Source: Apus apus
Lineage: Eukaryota > Chordata > Aves > Apodiformes > Apodidae
NCBI RefSeq assembly: GCF_020740795.1
Contig: NC_067312.1
Coordinates: 43,734,405-43,798,404, forward strand
Direction: 5' to 3'
DNA: 64,000 nucleotides
The position numbers and the translations under genes were made by a program. Shown piece after piece: positions 24,441 to 35,567 of this stretch (positions are counted from its first letter, which is position 1; the number at the start of each line of letters is the position of its first letter). Below the pieces are notes generated by a model, which was not told the origin of the DNA, did not search any database, and saw only the letters and a program-made list of their open reading frames with translations.

Positions 24441-24760
24441 AGTATGGCTCAGTTGTTGGGCAGGCAGAGCTGCTGTTCCTCCCTGGTGCTCACCGCATGC
24501 TCGGCTTGCTCCGCTCCTCTGCCATGGCTTGCCACATTTGAATCTCCCGCGGTCGCCTAGGGAAAGCCCCCAGCCATGTCAGCCTTTTGGCTATTTCAGC
24601 AGAGCTGCCAACTCCTTTCGGGTCTCTCTGCTGTCCATCAGGCTTCCCTGGCTCCGGGAACCGTCCTGTCTGCCTCAATCTAGTGCTCTTTTTTAAAGGC
24701 ACAACACTTACCGTTGCCACTGCCTCGCTGCTTGTGGTTTGAGTGTATCAGGTCCCAGTA
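24441..24760 (-). promoter_or_regulatory. CR1 5' region (probable internal promoter/5'UTR)
   Basis: GC-rich sequence directly upstream of CR1 ORF1 on the minus strand, set off from AT-rich DNA beyond 24760. CR1 and related LINEs carry an internal promoter in the 5'UTR; that function is assigned by position only. It contains a 76-codon open frame (24490-24720) starting MATVSVVPLKKSTRL, which may be an N-terminal extension of ORF1 or chance. Confidence 0.5.
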
Positions 24761-25654
24761 TGTCAGGAAGACTGGGGCCTCTCATAGATGGAGAACTCAG
24801 CTTGGAAGAAGGTAAAAATTGTTTTGAGCCTGAAAGTCCCTTTTCCCCCAGCCCCACTTGCTTGCTAATGTTTGATATTTGGACAATAGCAATGGTCTGA
24901 ATGTTTTTCACCCTATAATGAGGAGTAACTACCAGGGTGCAATCTCCTGGTCTTCAACCCTAGGTTGTGAGAACAGAGAAGAGAATTTGCTTCTGTCTGC
25001 AGGGGTTAAGAATATTTGACAGATGTGTGATAGTGTACAGATACTTGCCTGAATAAGATCCTGTTTCTCCACAAAACAAAGAAACAGAAGAAGCAGCGGC
25101 CAGCAGCAGATTCCCAAGATATAAAGAGATACTTTTCCAGAATAATCCTTTGGCTTCCAGTGATTTGTGGTTTGCAGATCATCGGTGTTTTTGTGTCCTT
25201 CTGACAGTTTCTCTGACGGCATCTTCAACCTCCTGTGTCAAGGAATTCAACCACTGGACTCACACACTTTATATGTAGAAGCATATTCTGTTTACTTTGA
25301 AATTGCCACCTACTAGCTTTGTATGTTGTTCTCCTGTTTTTTAACAGAGAATAATTTTTCAATACATCTCCACTGTTTGTGGTCATACGAAATTTATGAT
25401 GTGCCCTGTCTGATCTGCTGTGTGCCTCCTCATAAGCAGGCACCACAGTTATTCTTACCGGGACAAATAAATTTAATACCCTCAAGTCGCAAATCCATGT
25501 AGTAAGAAATAACAATACAAATGTGTTACCAGTTTGCCATTCAAAATTTTTTGTGTAAATTAAGAAGACCAAGACCATATCCGCCTTTTGAAATTTTCAG
25601 TGGAATAGTTAGCAATGTTACAAATGCCATATAGCACATTTGTTCAACACCTAA
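24761..25654. other. Unassigned segment with two adjacent minus-strand open frames
   Basis: Between two CR1 copies. On the minus strand two consecutive open frames of 117 codons (25225-25578) and 99 codons (24929-25228) nearly abut in different phases. The second starts at TTG but has an ATG two codons later and includes a hydrophobic run (YILGICCWPLLLLFLCFV) that could be one membrane segment after a charged N-terminus. No family is recognised, and start and splice context are weak. Most likely chance, possibly an exon relic. Confidence 0.25.
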
Positions 25655-26091
25655 ATCAGAGTGCTGTCTTATGAAGGTAGCCTGAGGGATTTGGGGTTTT
25701 TCAGCCTGGAGAAGAGAAGACTCCAGGATGATCTTATAATGACCTTCCAATACCTGAAAGGGGCCTATAAGGCGGCTGGGGAACAGTTGTTCACAAGGGC
25801 ATATGAAGACAGGAGAAAGGGTAATAGTTTTAAGCTAGACAACGGTAAGTTTAAGTTGGACATTGGGAAAAAGTTCTTTAATACAAGGGTGGTGGATCAC
25901 TGGAACAGGTTGCATAGAGAGGTGGTGGAGGCCTCATCCCTGGAGACATTCAAAGCCAGGCTTGGTGGGGCTCTGAGCAATCTGTTCTAGTGTGAGATGT
26001 CCCTGCTTATTATAAGGGAGTTGGACTAGATGACCTTTAAAGGTCTCTTCCAACTCAATATATTCAAATATTGTGTGATTCATTCTATAAA
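25655..26091 (+). mobile_element. CR1 LINE 3' end, 5'-truncated
   Basis: Starts in the ORF2 C-terminal region with a readable 109-codon stretch (25661-25990): [17 protein letters not shown], then the DHWNRLHREVVEASSLETFK block. It ends at a decayed tail after GTTGGACTAGATGACC. CR1 ORF2 normally ends in this motif series, so the coding part is the true ORF2 terminus. The tail repeats are degraded (TATTCAAATATTGTG). Confidence 0.9.
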
Positions 26092-29000
26092 TGTAGAGAT
26101 CTTGATAACATAGGCATTCAGTTTGGAAAACTGGGTCTTCACAAATAATTAACTTCATTTAATGATGTTTAATTGCCTCAGATTTAATTATTTTTTAAAT
26201 GACCAAAAATGGGCGTTATCCACTTAAAATTCCAAAGGTTATCTGTATTCAGTGAGTTAATGCTAATGGCAATGTATATTATGTGGTAATGCCTGTAATT
26301 ATTACATCTAAGGGTTCAGGAATCTGTTTTTAATAGGGCTTCCTGAGGCAGTTATTATTATGCAATTACCACTTGTCTGTCTTCATTTTTTGTTAAGAAC
26401 TTTGAATATGTTGGCCAATTTTTACCAACTTTGGAGGAGTAGAATTTTCAAAGATATTTTTTATAATGTCTACTTAAATAAGTGTCTAAACAGGAGAGAG
26501 GGAGGTTGCAAAGAGGGAGAGACTAGATGAGGGTTCTCTGCAAAGATACAGTTTGTTTGATAGAAGGGATCCAGTCAATCTACATGCATGTGTAGACTGG
26601 CTAGTACTGTAAGCCTGCTCTGAGCTCCAGTTGAGCATTAATGATATGCCCTGTCTCTGGCCTGTTGAAAGAGACTCAGAAGAGCAGTATGGAAGTAGAG
26701 TCTGTATGAAGTTTATTTGGTCATGACAAGCTGAACTTTATTCTTTCTACTGCTTGAAGAACTCAGACGCCAAACAGCCTTGCTGGATGCTCTAAAAATC
26801 ATGGTGAGACATGGAAAGAAGAAGAAATTTGAAGAAATATAAAAATACTTTTTAAAAAAACTGAACAACACAACAAAGCAAAAAATATTTCAAGTCTGCT
26901 TAGAGGTGACATTTCAAATAGTTTCCTAAAATAATGAGCCTATAATGCTTTTAATATAGGGATGTTCACAGCAACTTAATCCTACATGAATGAGAATATA
27001 TTTTCTTCCTAAATGGACCACTTCCAGTCTATAAAATGACTTGGAATAGGTACTTTCTACTTAATTTACATATTTTTAAGGTTTTGGGAGTATTTTTCCA
27101 TATGTTACAGCTGTCTGAAGAGGAACTAAAAGCTTAATGTCACAGGCTAGTCATCCACATATTCTCTTAAAGCTTGGTTTATTTACCTCAAGAGAGCATA
27201 TTTAGGTATATGATATAACTATTTTCTATGCTGCAAATATTCTAAACATCCAGTATTTGAAAACATGCCACATGTTGAAAAGTCTGTTTCCAAGCTGTTA
27301 ATGAACAGGATTCAGGATTCCATGGCTAAGGCAACAAGGTAAAAAGCAAGGGTAGCTAGAAAATTATAATCCCCTCCTAAGGGCACCAAAGTTTAGAGCA
27401 GAACAGACAATCCTACCAAGCTACTCACAAGAAAAGTCACCATGCAAGTCTGCTACTGACATGAATGGCATATCTGCCTTTGATTTTAAGCAGTATCAGA
27501 AGACGAGCCAAGGCTCAAAAGTCATGTGTAGGAAAGCCTGTAGGAGAGTTCTGGTGGAGCATCTCAGGAAAAATATTTGCTTTAGGGAAGATAATAGAAA
27601 GAAAGTGGTTTGAGTTTTTTATGTCCTGTGTGCATATGCTAGAGACTACATAAGTATTTTTACAAAATCAAATGTGTGATTTTTGTTAACTTCAAAGCAC
27701 ATCGCACAGATTTCTGTTGCTCAATGAGGTAAGCTCACAAAACTGAGGTGCAACAATATGCTGAGCAAGTAAGAAATCTCCAATATGTACTTTGAAGAGT
27801 AATGGCCTTAAACATGTATTTTATTCACAAAATATCTCTTTTTTCCTACCTACACCATTCAGAGAATGAATACGAACATCAACCACAACTTTCCTCAGAG
27901 AGGCAACCGATACTTTGTGAAAGGTAGGCAGTCTCTAACCCAGAATATGGGTACAGCTAGTTTACTGAGTGATTCTTTAAGCATAAAGATGACCAGGTGA
28001 TTTACACTGCTTAGAATTAGGCCTTAGTTTTCAACATAAGAGAGGCTGGAAATATTCAACTTACCTTCCTTAATAAATGAAGATGAGAGGGAAATGTGTC
28101 GAAATGGTCACTGGCACAACTCGTAGGAGGTGTGCATATGTTCAAAAGGGAATTTGATGAGCCAGTGACATGACAGGCACCTCCCATGGTCTTCTGACTG
28201 GTGGTATCAGGTACGTCGCCTGGAGGACACATGGCACAGCTACATTAAAAATGGGGCTATTTCTCGTCACCCCTTAAAAAACTCCATTTTTTCAGTGACC
28301 GTGCTGTGGAGCCGGCTGACTTTGTTTTATATTATTCTGGGAGTTTCTCCACTAGTTCAATCTGTGAGAAAACTGAGCCTTTTTTTCCTTTTTGGGGGGA
28401 ACTTTTGGGGCCTGGCTCATGCTCGGAACAGGGCTGTGCAGCCGAGTGGTGCTACAAGTGGCAGAGTGTTGTCCACTGCCAGCAGAAGAGCCACCAAGCC
28501 TGATGCCATCCCAAGCATGGCTTCTGTTGCTGTGGCCAGGTTGAATTCTGCACGAGGGCACTGTTGCTCACTGTTGCTCACAACAAGCTCAGTGCTTTGT
28601 AGATGGGCCCTCAAAGTCATTAAAGAAGGCATAATGGAGCTGGACAGCATAGACTCTCAGAATTACAATTTAGACATCTATTTTTTTCCTAAATTCTATT
28701 GTAGCCAATCTCTCACTGGATATGGCCCATAACCTCAATAAGCTACTTTGGTGCCTCTTTAGATGCAGTAAGGATGATGATGGTAATATTTTTCTACCTC
28801 CCATCTTTTCCCTCCTTTTTTAGACTTCTTCAGGATTATCTTGAAAAGCTTTTCAAGGGCAACTGAATAGAATGATAATTTGAATAGAATGACATGAATC
28901 ACACACACGACTACCCAGATGACATTTTAGTTGTGTAAGCAATTTTTTCCAGTCATGTCATCTTCAGCTCAGGAGCCAAATGAAGAAATATTTGTGCATC

Positions 29001-30636
29001 CTGTGTTCTTGATATATAAAGCAATGTCATGGGTAGTGTAAAATGGGATTAAACACTGTTTCGATTTATTTTGTGTGGTCTGTTTTCTTTACAATGTGTG
29101 TATCTTCCCCAGACATTACTGTGTGCATGATGGAAAATGAAGGCAAAAATCTACAATGTATTTCTTTACAGAAATTAATATTTTTCAAAGCCTATCCTCT
29201 TCAGAAAACATATCAGCAACCCATGTGCCCTAAGTACTTCAGATGCACAGCCATGTACAATTGATAGCAGCTGAAAATAGTTCTGCATGTCCTCTTACTA
29301 TTCTGGAGTTAATGTGTCTGTCAAATATCTGTTACAGATTTGAATTTCAAGGGGATGATTATTACTTCATTATAGAAACATCTCTGGACAGGATTCTGAA
29401 CATAAAATTAAGCTCAGGAATGCCTTAATATATATAGTGTGTATAAAAAAATAAATCAAATAAATTTGATAATTTATTTTCAATATGAGTTGTTTAGAAA
29501 AGAGAATAAATGTTTTGCTGGGCAAGGCAGAACAGACAGCATTTGAAAAGAGATTTTTCTGCCTTTTCATTTTTTTTACATTGAAAGTTCAAAAATTAAA
29601 ATGGGATTTCAGAAAGGAAAAGTTAATATGTTTAATATTTACTGCATTTGGAAATGCTCAGATAGTTCAGAATATTTGTGGCTATCAATGAGCTTCATGC
29701 TTACGCATCCCAGCTGTGCATCAATACATCCAGCTGCATTTTACAGAGTGAATTAGATTTCAGTCTGTCTCATTTTCATCCATGCACTAAATTGTAGTCT
29801 GCAGACTAAAACTAATCCACAAATATTTATTTGGAAAGTGAAATTCACACATCAAAACCTAAAGGATTAAAACCTACCCATGAAATATTGAAACACCATC
29901 CTAAGCATGTGCTTAGCTGAAACATCTTTGACAAGAGTCTTGTTTCTACCTGTGTGCCTAGATAGATACAAGTATTTTAGTATATATAATCCACACTGCC
30001 TATTAATATGTATGACCTGTTTTGCCACATCTTCGTTATGTCTGAATTTTAAAAAATGCATTCAGACCTTAGCCTGTGTATGAAATATTAATGGTTGAAG
30101 GAATGCAAAACTTTTCCTTATTCATATTTCTTTTGAAGAACAGCAAGGTCACTGAGGTAAAATTTAATAGAAAGCAAGGGATAATTAACATTGAACTATG
30201 AAATGCTGATTGTCTGTGGAGGCATGCTGACTGAGACACTTAACTGGGTTTCTAGTAAGTGTCAGATGATAAGTATCTGTAAAGATTTTTTTTTTTCTCA
30301 TTTAGCACCCTCATTGCCTAGTCTTCTAATGCCTGCAAGTCAAAGATGTTGCTAGAGATAGATTTCACTTGTAAGTACTAATCAAAGTAATGTTTTTTGT
30401 TTTATATTAAAGCTGTTTCATGCTTCCACTGTGAATTTTTTTTTTTAATTATGTGACATTTTATAAACATAGGCTGTATGTCATGTCTTTTCTCATTCAG
30501 TCACTGTAGAAGAACTATGCAAATACCAAGCCTAGAATACTTTGGACAGCATGTAGCATGCCAATAGCAACTTTCGTAAGTTCTCTCTCGTGGCCTTGTA
30601 GTATCATCAGGTTTTAAAAACAGCTTTATTTGAGGC
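26092..30636. other. Single-copy non-coding DNA with a GC-richer patch
   Basis: No CR1 or gene recognised. The section 28130-28660 is distinctly GC-richer than its surroundings and holds a 145-codon plus-strand frame (28295-28732, GTG start) and an overlapping minus-strand frame. Neither matches a family I know. A perfect AT hairpin lies at 29458-29479, and an isolated T run near 30291-30298. Confidence 0.5.
28295..28732 (+). other. Unrecognised 145-codon open frame in a GC-richer patch
   Basis: The frame starts at GTG, not ATG. Its first 40 residues are hydrophobic (LTLFYIILGVSPLVQSV, then LSLFFLFGG). The middle is Arg/Ala/Ser-rich, and the end is unrelated in composition. A 10-bp direct repeat, GTTGCTCACT, lies near 28563-28582. 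No domain is recognised and overlapping frames run on the other strand. It could be part of an unidentified LTR or a CpG-poor relic. I do not consider it a supported gene. Confidence 0.15.
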
Positions 30637-31779
30637 TAAATCCTCTTCCAGCTTTGACCCATTACCTCTTGTCCTCTCAATACAAGCCCTTGTCAAAAGT
30701 CCCTCCCGAGCTTTCCCTTCTCAAGACTGTCGAGATCCCTCTGTATGACATCCCTTCCCTCCACCACATCAACTTCACCAAACACTTTGGTGTTGTCAGA
30801 AAACTTGCTGAGGGTGCACTCAATGCCACTGTCCATGTCACCAACAAAGATGTTAAATAGCACCAGTCCAGGTAATGACCCTTGGGGAACACCACTGGTC
30901 ACAGGTATCCATCTAGACATCGAGCTGTTGATCACTACTCTTTCTAGCCAGTTCCTTATCCAATGAGTGGTCCATTCATCACACCCATATTGTTCCAGTT
31001 TTGATACCAAAATGTTGTGTGGGACAGTGTTGAGAGCTTTGTGCAAGTCCAGGTAGATGACATCAGTTGCTCTTCCTTTGTCGACCAATATTGTGACCCC
31101 ATTGTAGAAGGCCACCAAATTAGTCAGCCAGGATTTGCCCTTGGTGAATCCAAGTTGGCTGTCACCAGTCACCCCTTTGTTTTCCACTTGCCTTAGCAGA
31201 GCCTTCAGGAGATCTGCTCCATCATCATGCCGGGCACAGAGGTGAAAGTGACTGGCCTGTAGTTCCCTGGGTCTTCCTTTTTTTTCCTTTTTGGAAATGG
31301 GTGTTATATTTCCCCTTTTCCAGCTAGTGGAAACTTTGCCAAACTGCCAAGACTTTTCAAATATGATGGACAGAAGCTTTGCAACTTCATCAGCTGGTTT
31401 CTTCAGAAGCAGAGGATGGATCCCATCATGGATTTGTGCACCTTCAGGTTGTTCAGATGGTAATATACCTGCTCTTCTTCTACAGTGGGGAGATCTTCCT
31501 TTTCCCAGTCCCTCCCTTTGCCAGTGAAGATGGAGACAAGTAGTCATCGAGTACCTCAGCCTTCTCTATGTCCTGGTGACCAGGTCTCCAGTTTCCTTTC
31601 AAAGTAGGCCCACATTTTCCCTCATCTTCCTTTAACACACCTGTAGAAACTTTTCTTGTTGTCCTTATCATCCCTGACCAGATCCAAGTCTCTTTGTGCT
31701 TTGGCTTTCACTACCCGATGCCTTGCTTCTCTGACCACTTTTCTGTACACTCCCCAGGATACCTGTCCCTGTTTCCAGT
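30637..31779 (-). mobile_element. CR1 LINE, 3'-side half of an interrupted copy
   Basis: Minus-strand CR1 running from the endonuclease-RT linker (31779) through fingers and palm to part of the 3'UTR at 30637. The distal 3'UTR and tail are missing. An internal deletion near 30719 removes about 500 bp of ORF2 C-terminus compared with the copy at 51.5 kb. Its other half resumes at 33184 after a plus-strand CR1. The part 30735-31455 is nearly identical to 52405-53130, while the rest is not. Confidence 0.92.
30693..31547 (-). pseudogene. CR1 ORF2 reverse transcriptase remnant, 284 codons
   Basis: The longest open frame of the window, but a dead enzyme. Fingers: [20 protein letters not shown] (residues 51-70) and [13 protein letters not shown] (75-87), then a slipped segment (about 91-120). 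The frame recovers at [20 protein letters not shown] (131-150). Motif A is [11 protein letters not shown] (165-175): the first Asp is kept, but the usual KAFDTV reads KALNTV. Motif B is SGVPQGS (218-224). Motif C reads FSDN (249-252) instead of the catalytic F-A-D-D type. The N-terminal 40 residues are out of the normal CR1 frame. The same changes at motifs A and C occur in the copy at 52.4 kb. Confidence 0.9.
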
Positions 31780-32830
31780 AATGCTGAAAAAGCAGAGGTC
31801 CTTAACACCTTCTTCATCTCTATCTTTACCAGCGCTGTTGGGTCCCAGGCCATAGGAACAAAAGCCCAGGCTGATGCAGACACGGACCCGTCGTCAGTGA
31901 AGGAAGAGTCTGTGTGTCAACAGTTACAGGAGCTTGACCCATACAAATCAATGGGCCCGGATGCCATCCACCCTAGGGTGCTGAGATTGCTGGCTGACGT
32001 AATTGCAGAGCCACTCTCCATAATCTCTGAGAAGCCATGGAGATGTGGAGATGTCCCTGAGGACTGGTGGAAGACTAATGTCACCCCCATCTATAAAAAG
32101 GGTCAGTGTGGTGGGTGAGGAACTGGCTGACAGACCCTACCCAGAGGGTGACAGTAAGTAGTTTCTCCTCAAACTGGCAACTGATCACAAGTGGGGACCC
32201 CAGGGTTTGATACTGGGCCCAATGCTGTTTAACATCTTCCTAAGTGACCTGGCTGTTGGAATCTTGAGCACCCTAATGAAATTTGGTGATGACATAAAGA
32301 TGAGTGGAGAGTTTGACACTCAAGAAGGGAGGGCCATCCTCCAGGATGACCTGGACAGGCTGGAGGAGTGACCTGGCAGGAACCTTATGAAGTTAAATGG
32401 GGAAAAGTGTAACATCTAGGTGTAAGGGTTACATGAACACATAACCCAGGAGTGCAGTTCAGACCGGGCTCCACCTGGCTGGAGAGCAGCCCTGTGGAAA
32501 AGGACCTGGAGATCTTGGTAGATAACAGGTTCTACATGAGCGAGCAGTGTGCTGCAGCAGCAATGAAAGCCAACAGGATTCTGGGCTGCATCAACAAGGG
32601 CACCACCAACAGAGATCAAGAAGTCACCATCCCGCTCTACTCAGCACTTGTCAGACCACACCTGGAGTGTTGCATTCAGTTCTGGTTCTTGCTCTGCAAA
32701 AAAGGATGCAGACAGGCTGCAGAGGGTCCAGACAAGGGCCACAGGGATGATCAGAGGACTGGAGGAGCTTCCATATGAGCAGAGGCTGAGAGAACAGGGT
32801 TTGTTCAACTTCGAGAAGAGAAGGCTTCAG
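31780..32830 (+). pseudogene. CR1 ORF2 reverse transcriptase remnant in nested copy
   Basis: The fingers are readable (LDPYKSMGPDAIHPRVLRLL, PEDWWKTNVTPIYKKGQ, to about 32105). After the deletion the frame resumes at WVRNWLTDPTQRVTV and is then broken by stops and shifts through the FGDD-like region (about 32283-32296). The C-terminal part reads in 32452-32778: LEILVDNRFYMSEQCAAAAM, then [19 protein letters not shown] and [16 protein letters not shown]. This order is that of CR1 ORF2 after the palm. Non-functional. Confidence 0.88.
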
Positions 32831-33183
32831 TGAGACTTTATTAGCATGTTCCAGTAATGAAAGGGTGGCTACCAAGAAGATGGAGACTCCTTATTTACAA
32901 GGAGTCTCATGGAAAAGACAAGGGGTAATGGGCACAAGTTGCTCCTGGGGAGATTCTGATTGGACACAAGAGGTAAATTTTTCACCATGAAGACAGTCAG
33001 ACACTGGAGTACTGTCCCAAGGGAAGTGATAGATTCCCCCATGTTGGACAGTTTTAAGTCTCAGCTTGACAGGCTGCTGAATCATCTCATTTAAACTATA
33101 GTATTACCTAGAAGGGTTGGACCAGATGATCCATGAGGTCCCTTCCAAGCTGGCACTCTGTGATTCTATGATTCTATGATTCA
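31780..33183 (+). mobile_element. CR1 LINE inserted inside another CR1
   Basis: Plus-strand CR1 starting in ORF2 at the [12 protein letters not shown] block and running to an intact tail of ATTCTATG units (33162-33181). Its left edge falls after TTTCCA and its right edge before CTCTCTGG of the minus-strand CR1. These two edges join to match the uninterrupted homologous segment at about 53440-53460, so the host element was whole before. At most a 2-bp CA target duplication is seen, normal for CR1. An internal deletion near 32105 removes much of the RT palm. Confidence 0.92.
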
Positions 33184-33545
33184 CTCTCTGGAGACCTTGT
33201 TTATACACTTAACTGTGTCCAGGAGCACCTCGCTCATCCACACAGGCCTCCTGGCACTCCTGCCTTCCTCCCTCTTCACTGGGATGTATTGCTTCTGTGC
33301 ATGGAGGAGGTGATCCTTGAATATGGACTGTTTTTTCTGGGCTCCCCTCCATGACTTCATCCTATGGTACCCTACCAAGCAGACCTTTGAAGGGACCAAA
33401 GCATGCTCTTTGGAATTCAAGGGTAGCAAGCTTGTTTTGCTCCTTCCTCACTGCCCTAAGGATGCTGGCTTGGTCACGGTCACCTCAGCCTACTCTCCTG
33501 TTAAGTTTTACATCATCAAGCAGCCTGTTTCTCTTGGTGAGAATG
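33184..33545 (-). mobile_element. CR1 LINE, 5'-side half of the interrupted copy
   Basis: Minus-strand continuation of the CR1 that stops at 31779. The frame 33181-33429 reads KKQSIFKDHLLHAQKQYIPV and RRPVWMSEVLLDTVKC, the segment between endonuclease and RT. It aligns with 53450-53790 at about 75-80% by eye. The element is 5'-truncated near 33545. Confidence 0.88.
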
Positions 33546-35338
33546 AGGTTACTGTTTTGATGTCATTATCAAGTTAAACAAGTTCTCCTAGTTATATTTA
33601 TTAAGAAAGGGAATGTCTGAAGTGCTTAACATTTTCAGATTCACAGAAAATGAGAAAGGAGGATCATATAATTTTTTGTATTTTCATTGTTCTAATCAAA
33701 CAGAGGAAGTTATGTTTATTTATTCTAGTTGATCTTTTGAACCTTTAGCTCAAATAGTCCTCAAGAAAGAATCATATATGTTAAAAGCAGGAGTAAAGCT
33801 AATTCATGTTGCAGCTGGAGAGAGGCTCATACAGGGTTCTTCTCAGTGCCAGAGATCAGATTTAAATTATGAAAAATTCTTCTTGCAAAAAACTATGCTT
33901 TTGATTTTCTCATCAGTGAAACTGGATCTTGCTAAGGTTACAATTCCCCAGTACCTTAGAGGATGATTTTAAGATTATTTGTTTGCAGTGGATGCAAATA
34001 TAAATCACCGTATTTTTATCAAGGTATAGATAAGTTGACTAAACATATTTTCTTCTAATATACTATAAGAGTGTACTTATGGATACTTACCTCTGTAACA
34101 AACATTCACATTCCCTTTTAGCTGCAATGTTTAGAACTGCTGCATTTGTATGTATGAAAAATAAACAAATCTCATGCAGTTCTCTGAGACCTGCTTAATT
34201 AAAATCACAAACCATGAACATTTCACCTAGATCAGCAGCAGGACTTATGCAGGAAGTCATAATTCTGGGAGCAGAAAATTAAGCTGCTGCCGTGCTTGCC
34301 TGGCCAAGCACTTGCTGATGCTCCAGGAGCAGGTTCAACGTGCAGAGGCAGGGCTTCTTGCTCCCATTAAGCATTTAAACCATCTGTCACCAGTGTTGAA
34401 ATCTCTGTGTTGGCATCTGTTGAATAGTAGATCATTTGCAGGGTTGTATGTCATGGGCTTAGCTCATCCCAGTTTTGATAATCTCTTTATTCCCTGCATG
34501 CCTGCCATGATCTGAGATCTGCTGACACAGAATTTCTGTGGTATATAACTTCCACCTCAAGATAGAGAATGTGGCTTTAGGGCTTGCACTGCTTTGTACT
34601 GCTTTAAGCTTTCCTGTTTTGAAGTTCATTCCCACCTGATGAGGTTAAAGCTCAACAGTTGTTTTGATATTCAAACACTTATTTCTGGCAAAGGCTTATT
34701 GTCACTGCTTACTCTATGGTGAGTGGAAATAAGTTTCCAAATCTTATTGTGGAACTGGCGCCCAGGAATACCTAACTTTTAATTACAGATGCCATAAATG
34801 CTATCCATGGCTTGGCCATGAAAGGTCATTTCACTACATGAATTCTACACCCTCAGTTTCCTCCTTAGCAAGATAGGTATTGCATATGATGAGCATTTCA
34901 ATGAACTAAATTACCATTTTGCATATAGAAAGTTTTGTTCATCTACTGGTGACAATAAATGTCACTTTTACATTAAGATAGCACCAGACTTCTGGGAGAG
35001 TACCTAAGATCCAAATTCATATTTTGTTAAATGTTTTCATTGTTCACCTTGGATGGGGTGCCCTGAAATGAGTGAGGACATGCTTTCTAATAAATACCAC
35101 TATCTTTACAGCTATGTTTAATGTATTTGGATGTTCTTATCTGGTTTTGTAATCTTTATTGTATTTCTAAGCAGCCCTTCTGTCAAGAGATTGATAATCC
35201 TGAGCAAAAGGCTCTCATATAAACAGACATTCTCTTAATTGTCCCCTAGACCAGCTTGCAGCCTTTTCATGTGACTTAGATTTGTGATATCCACATGTGG
35301 GTTAGTTGGCTCATTAAGTAAGGGAATCTTCTGACATT

Positions 35339-35377
35339 ATATATATATATTTTTATATATATGTATATATATATAAT
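35339..35377. repeat. (AT)n-rich tract
   Basis: TATATATATAT, a T run, then further TATATATGTATATATATATA. Self-complementary simple sequence. Confidence 0.85.
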
Positions 35378-35567
35378 TTTTGGCACTTAGGCCATGTAAT
35401 ATACATTCCTGGACAGCAAAAAGATTCACTGGGAGGTTGTTGTAGGGACACTTTTTCTTTATACTGACTTTACAGAGCCACTGATTGTGGTTCTCTTACA
35501 GGTTACTTCCCAAATCAGCACACAGAGGACCCAAATCCATGACTGTGACTCCCACGCAACAGAATAA

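Larger units (their letters stand above)
21391..24760 (-). mobile_element. CR1 LINE, near full-length copy with internal RT deletion
   Basis: Read on the minus strand the parts are in full CR1 order: a GC-rich 5' region (about 24440-24760), ORF1 (about 23330-24440), ORF2 endonuclease (about 22420-23160), endonuclease-RT linker and first RT residues (about 21670-22400), then directly the distal 3'UTR and terminal block (21391-21665, beginning at GGTTGGAAGGGACC). Most CR1 copies are strongly 5'-truncated, so keeping the 5' end is uncommon. About 1 kb, covering nearly all of the RT palm and ORF2 C-terminus, is missing at a single junction near 21665-21680. The extreme 5' boundary is set by the fall in GC near 24760 and is approximate. 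The subfamily differs from the other long copies. Confidence 0.88.
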
